A DNA stretch of 64,000 bases, from positions 100,089-164,088 of the forward strand of contig JADCEN010000033.1 in assembly GCA_020250175.1 (NCBI GenBank), written 5' to 3'. This document shows positions 26,887-36,189 of the stretch, piece by piece. Source of the stretch: Rhodobacter sp. (GTDB taxonomy: Bacteria > Pseudomonadota > Alphaproteobacteria > Rhodobacterales > Rhodobacteraceae). The notes under the pieces are model-generated. The model did not search any database, was not told the origin of the DNA, and saw nothing but the letters and a program-made list of their open reading frames with translations. The position numbers and the translations under genes were made by a program. Numbering within the stretch: the first letter of the stretch is position 1; each line of letters begins with the position of its first letter.

Positions 26887-27437
26887 TTCAGGGCGTCCCG
26901 AAGCAAAGGCGACAGGGTTTCGATACTGTCAACCAGACTTGAGTAACTCCGAATTGAGATTTCTGCAAACCCTTCGCCGATCACGTGGTCCATCAATTGG
27001 ACCAGCGGTTCCCAGTACCCCCTTGTGTTCAAAAGGTAAATCGGCTTGCGGTGCAGCCCGATCTGCCGCCAGGTCAGCACCTCGAAGAATTCGTCCAGCG
27101 TGCCCGCGCCGCCCGGCAGGACAACGATGGCGTCCGAGTTCATGAACATCACCTTCTTGCGCTCGTGCATATCCTCGGTGATGACCAGCGTTGTCAGGTC
27201 GCGCCGCCCCTGTTCGCGCGCCAGCAGATGCGTGGGGATCACGCCCAGCGTGCGCGCCCCGGCCCCTTGGGCGGACCGCGCCACTTCGCCCATCAGGCCG
27301 ACGTCGCCCGCGCCATAGACCAGCCGCCAGCCCTCTGCCGCGATCAGCGCCCCCAGGGCGCGCGCCTCATCCGCATATTCGGGGCGCATGCCGGGGCGTG
27401 AACCGCAGAACACACAGACAGATCGAAGCTGGGTCAT
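26883..27437 (-). CDS. LOG-family protein (TIGR00730)
   Basis: A 184-residue Rossmann-fold protein of the LONELY GUY family, which releases free cytokinin-type bases by hydrolysing nucleoside 5'-monophosphates. In bacteria it probably acts as a general nucleotide phosphoribohydrolase. The ATG at 27437 is used (MTQLRSVCVFCGSRPGM); the long track frame continues antisense through a repeat. The two diagnostic motifs are present: VYGAGDVGLMGEVARSA and the PGGAGTLDEFFEVLTWRQIG segment containing PGGxGTxxE. It is followed by a small coupled gene of unknown role. Confidence 0.92.
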   Translation of the reverse strand: MTQLRSVCVFCGSRPGMRPEYADEARALGALIAAEGWRLVYGAGDVGLMGEVARSAQGAGARTLGVIPTHLLAREQGRRDLTTLVITEDMHERKKVMFMNSDAIVVLPGGAGTLDEFFEVLTWRQIGLHRKPIYLLNTRGYWEPLVQLMDHVIGEGFAEISIRSYSSLVDSIETLSPLLRDALK

Positions 27438-27550
27438 GGCGGTGCGATTTCCTGAAATCAGTTGCGTTGCCCCCAGATATCGGGGTTTCTGTGACAAGGA
27501 CAAGCACGGGCCGACACAGGCCCGGCGATGACAGCGGCAGGGGAGCCCGC

Positions 27551-29269
27551 ATGACAGCGCGGAAAGACGGGGGCAGCAGCGCGCGCGCCCTTTGGATCGG
27601 GGGTGGGGCCGTGGTGGCCGCAGCGGTCGCAGCCGCCCTTTGGATGGGGCTGGCCGGACCTGCGCCTGCCCCTGCGCCTGCCGTGACGGCCCCCCAGACG
27701 GCGGCAACCCCTGCGCCTTCCGCGACTGCAAATCCAGAACCCGCTGCCACCGCAACCCCGGCCCCTGCTGTGGCAGAGACCCAGACGGCGGCAGCCCCGG
27801 CTCCTGCTGTGACTGCAACCCCAGAACCCGCTGCCACCGGAGCCCCGGCCCCTGACGTGACGGAGACCCAGACGGCGGAAGCCCCGGCCCCTGCCGCGAC
27901 CGCAACCCCTGCGCCCGCTGCCACCGCAGCCCCGGCCCCTGCCGTGGCGGAGACCCAGACGGCGGCCGCCCCGGCCCCTGCCGCGACTGCAACCCCAGAA
28001 CCCGCTGCCACCGCAGCCCCGGCCCCTGCTGTGGCAGAGACCCAGACGGCGGCAACCCCGGCTCCCGCCGCGACTGCAACCCCAGAACCCGCTGCCGCCG
28101 CAGCCCCGGCCCCGGAACCCGAGGCGGCTGAAAATCCCGTCGCCGAAAGCGCCGCTGACGTGCCGGACCCCGGCCCCGCCGCTGCGGAACCTGTCTTGCC
28201 CGGCTTTGATGTTGTTCGCGTTTCGCCCCGGGGCGATGCCGTGATCGCGGGTCGGGCAGAGCCGCGCTCGGCGGTTCTGGTTCTGGTGGATGGGGCGCAG
28301 GCGGCCAGCACCACGGCGGATGCGCAGGGCAAGTTTGTGTCCCTGTTCACCCTGCCGCCCGGTGCGGTGCCGCGCATCGTCACGCTGCAATCGGTGCTGG
28401 CGGACGGGCGGACGCTGACCTCATCCGAGTCCGTGATCCTTGCCCCCACAGCGCAGGCACCGCCCGCCGCCCTGGCCGATGCCGCTGACCCGACCGCCGA
28501 TGCCGCGGCCCCCGCCGCCGAAATCGGGACGGCAGAAAATGCCACCACCCCCCCGGCGGATTCCGCTGCCGAGACAGTTGCAGCCGCAGATCCGGTGACT
28601 GCCGCCCCGGCACCCGCCACCCCTGCGCCTGCCGCCGCAGCCCCCCCCGCCCCGGCACCCGCCGCCCCGGCACCTGCCACCGAAGAGGCTTCCGCTGCCG
28701 CACCCGAACCTGCCGCCCAGGCGGCGCTCTTGCTTGATGAAGGCGGGGTCAGGGTGCTGCAAGCCGGCGGCGGCGAGGATATTGACCCGCGCAATGTCAC
28801 GATCGACACCATCTCTTATTCGGCCGGGGGGGATGTGCAGCTGTCCGGTCGCGGGCAGCCCGAGGGGTTTGTGCGCCTTTACCTTGACAACCAGCCGCTG
28901 ATGGAGACCGTGAATGCGCCGGACGGAACCTGGCGCGCAACACTTCCCGCCGTGGCGGCCGGCAAATACCGGTTGCGCGCCGATCAGCTTGACGCACAGG
29001 GCAAGGTGCTGTCGCGCTATGAAACGCCCTTTCAGCGCGAATCGCCCGAGGTGCTGGCCGCCGCCACACCGGACGGGGCCGATGCGCCGATGGCCGCCAA
29101 GATCACCGTCCAGCCCGGTTTCACGCTGTGGGGGATTGCCAGGCAGAACTACGGCAGCGGTCTGCTGTATGTGCAGGTCTACGAGGCAAACAGGCAGATG
29201 ATCGGCGATCCTGACCTGATTTATCCTGGGCAGGTCTTCAACGTTCCGGTTCGCACACCGGCACCGTAG
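27551..29269 (+). CDS. LysM-domain protein with long Ala/Pro repeat region
   Basis: A 572-residue protein. It begins with a short cytoplasmic stretch and one membrane helix (about residues 14-34). Then comes a low-complexity Ala/Pro/Thr region with a 29-residue repeat (ATPEPAATAAPAPAVAETQT core), a Big-like beta region (FDVVRVSPRGDAVIAGRAEP), a second Ala/Pro spacer, another beta domain, and a C-terminal LysM domain of about 50 residues (QPGFTLWGIARQNYG to YPGQVFNVP). It is probably anchored in the inner membrane with the LysM reaching peptidoglycan. The start at 27551 is chosen because the upstream frame overlaps the LOG gene. Confidence 0.85.
   Translation: MTARKDGGSSARALWIGGGAVVAAAVAAALWMGLAGPAPAPAPAVTAPQTAATPAPSATANPEPAATATPAPAVAETQTAAAPAPAVTATPEPAATGAPAPDVTETQTAEAPAPAATATPAPAATAAPAPAVAETQTAAAPAPAATATPEPAATAAPAPAVAETQTAATPAPAATATPEPAAAAAPAPEPEAAENPVAESAADVPDPGPAAAEPVLPGFDVVRVSPRGDAVIAGRAEPRSAVLVLVDGAQAASTTADAQGKFVSLFTLPPGAVPRIVTLQSVLADGRTLTSSESVILAPTAQAPPAALADAADPTADAAAPAAEIGTAENATTPPADSAAETVAAADPVTAAPAPATPAPAAAAPPAPAPAAPAPATEEASAAAPEPAAQAALLLDEGGVRVLQAGGGEDIDPRNVTIDTISYSAGGDVQLSGRGQPEGFVRLYLDNQPLMETVNAPDGTWRATLPAVAAGKYRLRADQLDAQGKVLSRYETPFQRESPEVLAAATPDGADAPMAAKITVQPGFTLWGIARQNYGSGLLYVQVYEANRQMIGDPDLIYPGQVFNVPVRTPAP
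27727..28120 (+). repeat. Tandem 87-bp coding repeat in the LysM gene
   Basis: About four to five copies of an 87-base unit lie in frame and encode a 29-residue Ala/Pro/Thr block. For example, CCAGAACCCGCTGCC recurs at 27734 and 27821, exactly 87 bases apart. Near-identity at DNA level implies recent duplication or ongoing slippage. The linker length may vary between strains. Confidence 0.85.
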
Positions 29270-29603
29270 GGACGATTTCGCCAAGGGCATGGGTTTGGCA
29301 GCAGGCCCGGATTTCGGGGTGATCCATGCAGCGGTCGCGCAGCGGGCAGCCGATGGTCTGGCCCGGCCCGCGAAGGTCGGTCGAACAGACCACATGGCGG
29401 GACGCGCGGCGTCACCGGATCAGCCCGGCATATTCCGGGGCAGCCAGTTGGAACGACAGCCGCGGCGGGGTCATCCCAAGCTGTCGGCCGATTTCGCCCG
29501 CAGAAAGCCCGGTTTCGCCCCGGCGCATCAGCAGGCAGACAAACGACAGCCGCCTGTCCTTGGCAAGGGCTGACACGGACGCCAGGACTTTACTTCGCGC
29601 CAT
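29238..29603 (-). pseudogene. ArsR-family regulator with an internal stop codon
   Basis: The first 63 codons encode a convincing ArsR-type winged helix: ALAKDRRLSFVCLLMRRG, then GLSAGEIGRQLGMTPPRLSF and AGLIR. A TGA follows, but the same frame continues for another 58 codons with RRASRHVVCSTDL and Cys-containing CPLRDRCMD and IRACC stretches. This gives a total of about 121 codons, the usual ArsR length. The simplest reading is a nonsense mutation; a sequencing error is possible. The tail overlaps the LysM gene end by about 30 bases. The regulator is probably inactive. The stop is seen directly; the family call is moderate to strong. Confidence 0.55.
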
Positions 29604-29605
29604 GC

Positions 29606-29628
29606 TTCAAATACTGAAAATCGTTGAA
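29606..29628. promoter_or_regulatory. Possible ArsR-type operator
   Basis: TTCAA and TTGAA form an imperfect dyad separated by 13 bases, immediately upstream of the broken arsR-like start, in a locally AT-rich stretch (ATACTGAAAATCG). This resembles autoregulatory ArsR sites. It also lies about 75 bases before the ABC transporter gene on the other strand. No binding evidence exists. Confidence 0.25.
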
Positions 29629-29704
29629 CAATCAATGGATACCCCAGGATCGTGCCCGGATCTGCGGCACCGCTGCGGGGGATGGTGCCGGGAAAGGGTT
29701 TCCA

Positions 29705-31543
29705 ATGAGCAACGCAACTTCCGCCGCGACCGGCGCAGATGCGGCAGACCGGCCCACAAGCGGCTTGCAGACGATCCGCCGCGTGCTGCCCTATCTGTGG
29801 CCCGACGGGCAGGCCTGGGTCAAGCGGCGCGTCGTGCTGGCGCTGGTGGCGCTGGTGGCGGGCAAGCTGATCTCGGTCACCACGCCTTTTCTGTACAAGG
29901 TCGCGGTTGACGCGCTTGCCAAGGAACAGCGCGACGATGCCTGGCTGCTGGTCTATGGCGCGATCGGGCTGACGGTGGCTTACGGCGTGGCCCGGCTTGG
30001 GGCGGTTGCCTTCAACGAACTGCGCGATGCGATTTTCGTGCGCGTCGGGCAAAGGGCGCTGCGGGCGCTGGCGCTGGAAACCTTTACCCATATCCACCGT
30101 CTGTCGATGCGCTATCACATCACCCGCAAGACCGGCGGGCTGAGCCGCGTGATTGAACGCGGGGTGAAGGGTGTCGATTTTCTGTTGCGCTTCATGCTGT
30201 TTTCCATCGGGCCGCTGATCCTGGAACTTTTGCTGGTGGCGGGCATCTTCTGGACGCTGTTCGGCTGGCAATACATGGCGGTCGTTCTGGTGACCGTCAT
30301 GGTTTACATCGCTTTCACCTTTCGCGTCACCGAATGGCGCGTGAAGATCCGCCGCGAGATGAATGATCAGGACACCGATGCCAACCAAAAGGCCATCGAC
30401 AGCCTGCTGAACTTCGAGACGGTGAAGTATTTCGGGGCCGAGGCGCGCGAGGCGCAGCGCTATGACGGGGCCATGCAGCGCTATGAGGCGGCTGCGGTCA
30501 AGACCGGCTTGTCTCTGAGTTTCCTCAATGGCGGGCAGGCCTTCATCATCAACACCGGTCTGATTCTGGTGATGGTCATGGCCGCGATGGGCGTGCAGAA
30601 GGGCGTGCTGACAGTGGGCGATTTCGTCATGGTCAACGCCTACATGATCCAGATCACCCTGCCGCTTGGCTTTCTGGGCACGGTCTACCGCGAAATCCGG
30701 CAGGCTCTGGTCGATATGGGGGATATGTTCGGCCTGCTGTCGCAGCCCGCCGAGGTGACCGACAAGCCGGGGGCCACGGCCCTGCGGATGGCGGCGGGCG
30801 AGATTGTGTTCGACGGGGTCGAGTTCGGCTACGAGGACAGCCGCCAGATCCTGAAGGGCGTCTCGCTGCGCGTCGGACCCGGCGAGACGGTGGCGCTTGT
30901 CGGCCCCTCGGGCTCGGGCAAGTCCACCATCGGGCGGCTTCTGTTCCGCTTTTACGATGTTTCCGCCGGGGCGATCCGGATTGACGGCCAGGACCTGCGC
31001 GACGTGACGCAAGACAGCCTGCACGCGCAGATCGGGGTGGTGCCGCAGGATACGGTGCTGTTCAACGACACGGTCTATTACAACATCGCCTATGGCAACC
31101 CCGATGCCGGGCACGACGCGGTTGAGGCGGCAGCACGCGCCGCAAAGATTCATGACTTCATCCTGTCACTGCCGGACGGTTACCGGACCACCGTCGGCGA
31201 ACGCGGGCTGAAGCTGTCGGGGGGTGAAAAACAGCGCGTCGGCATCGCCCGCACCCTGCTGAAGAACCCGCCGATCCTGCTGCTGGACGAGGCGACCAGC
31301 GCGCTGGACACCCAGACCGAGCGCGATATCCAGGACAGCCTGAAGGCCATGGGGCAGGGGCGCAGCGTGATTACCATCGCGCACCGTCTGTCCACGGTCG
31401 TTGATGCCGACCGCATCATCGTGCTGGAAGACGGCCATATCGTGGAAGAGGGACAGCACGAGGCACTTCTGGCCCGGGGGGGGCGTTATGCCGCGATGTG
31501 GGCACGCCAGTCATCGGAAGAAGAGGCCGCGCGCGCCGCCTGA
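29705..31543 (+). CDS. Atm1/HMT1-type ABC transporter (permease-ATPase fusion)
   Basis: A 612-residue half-transporter with six membrane helices (residues about 50-330) followed by an ATPase domain. The Walker A motif is GPSGSGKST near residue 400, the signature is LSGGEKQR, Walker B is LLLDEATSALD, and the switch His is in ITIAHRLS. The membrane-domain sequences RLSMRYHITRKTGGLSRVIERG and NFETVKYFGAE are characteristic of the Atm1/ABCB7 group, which exports glutathione-linked sulfur or metal adducts. The ATG at 29705 is used; the track frame starts too early. The broken arsR-like gene is divergent to it. Confidence 0.93.
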   Translation: MSNATSAATGADAADRPTSGLQTIRRVLPYLWPDGQAWVKRRVVLALVALVAGKLISVTTPFLYKVAVDALAKEQRDDAWLLVYGAIGLTVAYGVARLGAVAFNELRDAIFVRVGQRALRALALETFTHIHRLSMRYHITRKTGGLSRVIERGVKGVDFLLRFMLFSIGPLILELLLVAGIFWTLFGWQYMAVVLVTVMVYIAFTFRVTEWRVKIRREMNDQDTDANQKAIDSLLNFETVKYFGAEAREAQRYDGAMQRYEAAAVKTGLSLSFLNGGQAFIINTGLILVMVMAAMGVQKGVLTVGDFVMVNAYMIQITLPLGFLGTVYREIRQALVDMGDMFGLLSQPAEVTDKPGATALRMAAGEIVFDGVEFGYEDSRQILKGVSLRVGPGETVALVGPSGSGKSTIGRLLFRFYDVSAGAIRIDGQDLRDVTQDSLHAQIGVVPQDTVLFNDTVYYNIAYGNPDAGHDAVEAAARAAKIHDFILSLPDGYRTTVGERGLKLSGGEKQRVGIARTLLKNPPILLLDEATSALDTQTERDIQDSLKAMGQGRSVITIAHRLSTVVDADRIIVLEDGHIVEEGQHEALLARGGRYAAMWARQSSEEEAARAA

Positions 31544-31635
31544 GCCAGACCGCCCGAGCCGGGCCCGCCTTGGGCTGCCGGGGTTGCGCGACGGGCGGCG
31601 CGCAAGTATGACACTGCAAAACCACGGAGGCCTGC

Positions 31636-32283
31636 GTGAGCAACCCGGAAAGTTTCATCGACGAAGTGACCGAAGAGGTTCGGCGCGACAAGCTTTTCGG
31701 CTATTTCCGCCGCTATGGCTGGATCGGGGTCCTGGCTGTGTTTCTGCTGGTGGGCGGGGCGGCCTACCGTGAATACCAGCTTGCCGCGAAACAGGCCGGC
31801 TCCGAAGCCTTCGGCGATGCCGTGCTGGATGCGCTGGACCGGGATGATCCCGCCGCCCGCAGCGCGGCCTTGGCCGCTGTTGAGGCATCGGGCCAGCGGC
31901 GGGCCCTGCTGGGCCTGCTGCAATCGAGTGACCCCGAAACCGACAGGGCTGCGGCACTTGCAGCCCTGACCCTGGTTGCCGATGATGCAACGCTTCCCGC
32001 CAGTTACCGTGACCTGGCGGTCCTGCGCCGCGTGATCGTCGCCGGGGCGGACCTGCCCGCCGCCGAACGCCGCGCGCTGCTGGAACCCATCGCGCAAGCG
32101 GGGCGGCCCTACCGCACGCTGGCGCTGGAGCAACTGGCGCTGCTTCTGGTCGAAACCGGCGAAACCGATGCCGCGATCACTGCACTGGAGGCCCTGCGCC
32201 AGGATCAGCAGGCAACATCCGGTCTGCGCCGCCGGGCCGGGCAGATGATTGTCGCGCTGGGTGGAAAACCTGCAACCAACTGA
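31636..32283 (+). CDS. YfgM-like tetratricopeptide membrane protein
   Basis: A 215-residue inner-membrane protein. A GTG start follows GGAGG. The N-terminal segment FIDEVTEEVRRDKLFGYFRRYG precedes a single membrane helix (about residues 30-48), then a periplasmic helical domain with TPR-like repeats. In Escherichia coli YfgM associates with the Sec translocon and PpiD and sits next to bamB and der, as here. This conserved neighbourhood supports the call. The gene probably starts the yfgM-bamB-der operon; only 40 bases separate it from bamB. Confidence 0.85.
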   Translation: MSNPESFIDEVTEEVRRDKLFGYFRRYGWIGVLAVFLLVGGAAYREYQLAAKQAGSEAFGDAVLDALDRDDPAARSAALAAVEASGQRRALLGLLQSSDPETDRAAALAALTLVADDATLPASYRDLAVLRRVIVAGADLPAAERRALLEPIAQAGRPYRTLALEQLALLLVETGETDAAITALEALRQDQQATSGLRRRAGQMIVALGGKPATN

Positions 32284-32323
32284 CGGGGCGCGCCCGTTCC
32301 GTCGCGGCGCCGGGGAGAGGATG

Positions 32324-33661
32324 ATGCGGAAGGCTCTGGTTGCGGGACTTGCCCTGGCTGCCCTGCTGGCAGGCTGCGCCGAAAGGGAAGTGATCCTTCC
32401 GGGTGAACGCTTTGATGTCCGCACGCCGCTGGATGCCAGCATCCCGACAGAAGGCGAACCGGCCCCGACCGAGGCCGTCACCGGCAACCGCAGCGTTCCG
32501 ATCAACCTGCCATCCCCGGTGGTGAATGCCGATTGGACCCACCGGGGCAGCAATGCGCGCCACCTGGCCCCGCATGTGGCCCTGTCCGCACAGCCGGTTC
32601 GGGTCTGGACCGCCGATATCGGCGAAGGCAACTCGCGCCGAAACCGGATTGCCACGACGCCCGTCGTCGCGGGGGGGCGGGTTTTCACGCTGGATGCCCG
32701 CGCCACCGTCACGGCGACCTCGACGGCGGGTGCCACCCTTTGGCAGGTCAGTCTGGTGCCCGGGAACGGCGACGGGTCCGAACTGTCGGGCGGCGGTATG
32801 GCTTTTGGCGATGGCAAGGTCTTTGTCACCACCGTTTTCGGCGAGTTGGTGGCGCTGGATCCGGCCACGGGGGCGACTGTCTGGCGGCAGCGCTTTCTTG
32901 CGCCGATCACCAGCGCGCCGACCGTTGCCGAGGGCATTGTCTATGTCGTCGGCGATGACAATTCGGCCTGGGCGGTGACCACCTCGGACGGGCGCCTGCG
33001 CTGGGAGATTCCGGCGGCACCCTCGACGCCCGGCCGGCTGGGCGGGGCCGGTCCGGCCATCGCCGACGGTCTTGTTCTTTTGCCCTTCCCAAGCGGCCAA
33101 CTGGTTGGCGCGCTGCGCAAGAGCGGCGTCGAAGTGTGGCGGGCCTCGGTGGCCGGCCGGCGTCTGGGCCGCGCCTATGGCATGGTTTCCGAAATCAGCG
33201 CCGATCCGGTCGTGGCCGGTGCTGTGACCTTTGTCGGCAATGCCAGCGGACGCCTTGTTGCGCTGGATACCCGGTCGGGGGAACAGATCTGGGCCGCTGT
33301 CGAAGGGGCCACCACCACGGCGGCCGTTGGCGGCGGGTCGATCTTTCTGGTGAATGACGAGGCGCGCCTTGTGCGCCTTGATGCCGCCACTGGCGAGGTG
33401 ATCTGGCAGGTGGAACTGCCCTATTTCGTCAACGACAGGCCCAACAGGCGCAAGGCGATTTTCGCCCATTACGGGCCGATTCTGGCGGGGGGTCGGCTTG
33501 TCATCGCTTCTTCCGACGGGCTGCTGCGCTTTTTCAGCCCGACCGATGGAAGTCCTGTGGGATCGCTTGAGATTCCGGGCGGGGCCGCAGCCGCCCCCGT
33601 TGCGGCGGGCGGTGCAATTTACGTCGTCGGGGCGGAAGGGCAACTTCACGCTTTCCGGTAA
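32324..33661 (+). CDS. bamB: Outer membrane assembly lipoprotein BamB (PQQ-like beta-propeller)
   Basis: A lipoprotein of about 445 residues that supports beta-barrel insertion as part of the BAM complex. Signal peptide: MRKALVAGLALAALLAGCAE, with lipobox LLAGC. The rest is an eight-bladed propeller of PQQ-type repeats, seen in recurring GxVxALDxxTG-like units such as GELVALDPATGATVWRQ and GRLVALDTRSGEQIWAA. Two adjacent ATGs (32321 and 32324) follow GGAGAGG; the second has better spacing. It lies between yfgM and der, the standard bacterial arrangement. Confidence 0.92.
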   Translation: MRKALVAGLALAALLAGCAEREVILPGERFDVRTPLDASIPTEGEPAPTEAVTGNRSVPINLPSPVVNADWTHRGSNARHLAPHVALSAQPVRVWTADIGEGNSRRNRIATTPVVAGGRVFTLDARATVTATSTAGATLWQVSLVPGNGDGSELSGGGMAFGDGKVFVTTVFGELVALDPATGATVWRQRFLAPITSAPTVAEGIVYVVGDDNSAWAVTTSDGRLRWEIPAAPSTPGRLGGAGPAIADGLVLLPFPSGQLVGALRKSGVEVWRASVAGRRLGRAYGMVSEISADPVVAGAVTFVGNASGRLVALDTRSGEQIWAAVEGATTTAAVGGGSIFLVNDEARLVRLDAATGEVIWQVELPYFVNDRPNRRKAIFAHYGPILAGGRLVIASSDGLLRFFSPTDGSPVGSLEIPGGAAAAPVAAGGAIYVVGAEGQLHAFR

Positions 33662-33718
33662 GCGGCGTTGCGTGTAGGGCCGTGGGTCTGACTGTCGAAC
33701 CAGCCCGCGGAGGGCGCG

Positions 33719-35188
33719 ATGAGCTTTACCCTTGCGATTGTCGGACGCCCCAACGTCGGCAAGTCCACCCTGTTCAACCGGCTTGTCGGGCGCAAGGTGG
33801 CGCTGGTCGATGACCAGCCCGGCGTGACCCGCGATCTGCGCGAGGGCGACGCCCGCATCGCTGACCTGCGCTTTACCGTGATCGACACGGCCGGGCTGGA
33901 AGATGTGACCGATGACAGCCTGCAGGGCCGGATGCGGCGGCTGACCGAACGTGCGGTGGACATGGCGGACGTCTGCCTGTTCCTGATCGACGGGCGTGTC
34001 GGCGTCACCGCCACCGATCAGGTCTTTGCCGCGATCCTGCGCAAGAAGAACGCCCGCGTCATCGTCGGGGTGAACAAGTCCGAAGGCAAGGCGGGCGATC
34101 CGGGCGCGCTGGAGGCCTTTGCGCTGGGTCTGGGCGACCCGGTGCGCCTGTCGGCGGAACATGGCGAAGGGATTGATGATCTGTACCATATCCTGCGCCC
34201 GATCGGCGATGAGTTTGCCGAACGCGCCGCCCTGGATACGCCGCAGGTCGATCTGGACCTGTCCGAGGACGAGGCCGAGCTTGATGCCGATCCGGATGCC
34301 CACAAGCCGACCGACAAGCGACCGCTGCAGATTGCCGTCATCGGCCGCCCGAATGCGGGCAAGTCGACGCTGATCAACCGGATACTGGGCGAAGAGCGGT
34401 TGCTGACCGGCCCCGAGGCCGGCATCACCCGCGATGCAATCTCGGTCCGGGCCGACTGGATGGGAACCCCGATCCGCATTTTCGACACCGCCGGAATGCG
34501 CAAGAAGGCGCGGATCAGCGACAAGGTGGAAAAACTTTCGGTGGCCGACGGTTTGCGGGCGGTGCGCTTTGCCGAAGTGGTGGTCGTTCTGCTGGATGTC
34601 GGGACGCCCTTTGAACAGCAGGACCTGCGGATTGCGGACTATGCCGAAACCGAAGGCCGCGCGGTGGTGATTGCCGTGAACAAATGGGACCTTGAGGGCG
34701 AAAAGCAGGAAAAGCTGGCAGAACTGCGCGAGATGTTCGAACGCCTGCTGCCACAGCTGCGCGGGGCGCCGCTGGTGACTGTTTCGGCCAGGACCGGGCG
34801 CGGTCTGGACCGGCTGCATGCGGCGATCCTGACGGCGCATGACATCTGGAACAGGCGCATCCCCACGGCGCGGCTGAACACCTGGCTGGGGGCGATGACC
34901 GAGGCGCATCCGCCGCCTGCCCCCGGCGGGCGGCGGATCAAGCTGCGCTACATGACACAAGTGAAGACCCGCCCGCCGGGGTTCGTCGTGATGTGTTCGC
35001 ACCCCGATCTTCTGCCCGACAGCTATCGGCGCTATCTGGTCAACGGGCTGCGCGACCATTTCGACATGCCCGGCACGCCGATCCGCATCACCCTGCGCGG
35101 GCAGGGCGACAAGAACCCGTTCAAGGACCGCAAGTTCCACACCCCGTCCCGGCTGCGCAAGCATATGGAGAAGAATGCGGGCGAGTGA
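33719..35188 (+). CDS. der: Ribosome biogenesis GTPase Der
   Basis: A 489-residue double-GTPase required for 50S ribosome assembly. Two G domains are visible: first [15 protein letters not shown] with DQPGVTRD and DTAGLED, then [15 protein letters not shown] near residue 205 with EAGITRDA and DTAGMRKK. An NKxD motif appears in each (GVNKSEGK in the first, slightly altered, and AVNKWDLEG in the second). A C-terminal KH-like domain closes the protein. The first domain's NKSE in place of NKxD is common in this group. It is the third gene after yfgM and bamB. Confidence 0.97.
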   Translation: MSFTLAIVGRPNVGKSTLFNRLVGRKVALVDDQPGVTRDLREGDARIADLRFTVIDTAGLEDVTDDSLQGRMRRLTERAVDMADVCLFLIDGRVGVTATDQVFAAILRKKNARVIVGVNKSEGKAGDPGALEAFALGLGDPVRLSAEHGEGIDDLYHILRPIGDEFAERAALDTPQVDLDLSEDEAELDADPDAHKPTDKRPLQIAVIGRPNAGKSTLINRILGEERLLTGPEAGITRDAISVRADWMGTPIRIFDTAGMRKKARISDKVEKLSVADGLRAVRFAEVVVVLLDVGTPFEQQDLRIADYAETEGRAVVIAVNKWDLEGEKQEKLAELREMFERLLPQLRGAPLVTVSARTGRGLDRLHAAILTAHDIWNRRIPTARLNTWLGAMTEAHPPPAPGGRRIKLRYMTQVKTRPPGFVVMCSHPDLLPDSYRRYLVNGLRDHFDMPGTPIRITLRGQGDKNPFKDRKFHTPSRLRKHMEKNAGE

Positions 35189-35241
35189 GCGTTGCGTCCC
35201 CTGCTACCCAAGGGTCGCGGGGATGGGAATGCTGCGCCAGA

Positions 35242-35426
35242 GGACCCGAAAAGCGAACCTCCAGTGGAGGTTCGCAGGGTCCGATTGCCGAAGGGCGCAA
35301 GCCCGCAGGCAAGGGGTTCGACACTTGCTCCGGGGCTTGTAATCCGGCCGCGCCTGCCTGGGCGGGCGCGAGCGCGCCTGCCGGGGTCAGGCAGGCGCGG
35401 ACGGATTTGACACGGGTCAAATCCGT
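35242..35426. repeat. Three inverted repeats after der
   Basis: Three separate hairpins lie between der and the convergent tspO-like gene. First: GCGAACCTCC/GGAGGTTCGC with loop AGT and outer GGACCC/GGGTCC arms (35242-35282). Second: CCGCGCCTGCCTG/CAGGCAGGCGCGG (35348-35400). Third: ACGGATTTGAC/GTCAAATCCGT with loop ACGG (35401-35426), an 11-base perfect stem. Together they probably insulate the two convergent genes as bidirectional terminators. No T run follows any of them. Confidence 0.7.
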
Positions 35427-35463
35427 CAGGAAGACAAGTGAATCAATGCTTTTTGCAGGGCAG

Positions 35464-36189
35464 TTAAGGCGATCTGCCCTGCCGCACCCGCCAGGCTGCC
35501 GCCAGCATTACCACGCATCCCGCCGCCGCCAGCGCGGTGACCACAAGGTTCTCCGCCCCGTTGCGCACACAGACGGCAAGAAGCGCCCAGACAACGGTCA
35601 GCCCGTATTCCGGCGCGCGTCCCAGCCGCAGCTGCACCGTGACCGCCAGTGCCAGCACCAGCGCCAGCATCACCACCGCCGCCGCAGTGTCCGACAGCCA
35701 GCCGAATCCTGCCAGCAGCACGCCCCAGGAAACGCCCGTGGCCGCAGTCAGCCAGCCGCCATAGACCGCGAGCGGGGCCAGCAGCAGCCAGCGGTCGGGC
35801 GTGGCGGGTGCGCGCGCAAGGGATGCAAGCGCCCCGCCCCCCATCACCGAAATCAGCACGCTGGCCCAGACCGGGTCGCGCACCGCCACGGCCAGCCACA
35901 CCGCCCCGATGGCCAGAGACAGGATCAGGGGCGCGCGCACCCCGTCCCAGGCCGGATCGGCGGCACGTTTCCACAGCCCGAATCCGGCATGCAGCACCAG
36001 CCACAGATAGATCAGCCCCCAAATGCCAAAGGCATAGCCCGCCGGCAGAATCGCCGGAGACTCCAGCCGCACCGGAAACTGCGTGGCGTCATAGCCCCGG
36101 AAATCCGGCGTCAGCAGCGGCGACAGGCCAAAGGCCAGCGCCATCAGCAGCACAAGCACCGGTCTGGCGCGCGGCACGGGGCCGGTCAC
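35464..36189 (-). CDS. TspO/MBR-like membrane protein
   Basis: A 241-residue membrane protein with six to seven hydrophobic segments. The segment [20 protein letters not shown] is the main resemblance to the tryptophan-rich sensory (TspO/MBR) superfamily and to related uncharacterised proteins. It is longer than canonical TspO (about 160 residues), so it belongs to the extended subgroup whose ligand is unknown. Its start overlaps the serS stop by four bases (ATGA), making it the downstream partner of serS; a functional link is not evident. The family call is moderate. Confidence 0.65.
   Translation of the reverse strand: MTGPVPRARPVLVLLMALAFGLSPLLTPDFRGYDATQFPVRLESPAILPAGYAFGIWGLIYLWLVLHAGFGLWKRAADPAWDGVRAPLILSLAIGAVWLAVAVRDPVWASVLISVMGGGALASLARAPATPDRWLLLAPLAVYGGWLTAATGVSWGVLLAGFGWLSDTAAAVVMLALVLALAVTVQLRLGRAPEYGLTVVWALLAVCVRNGAENLVVTALAAAGCVVMLAAAWRVRQGRSP

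Noticed and set aside
32177-35164. 995-codon open frame on the minus strand
   Set aside because: It lies antisense to yfgM, bamB and der, whose protein motifs are unambiguous; the frame is a GC-driven shadow.
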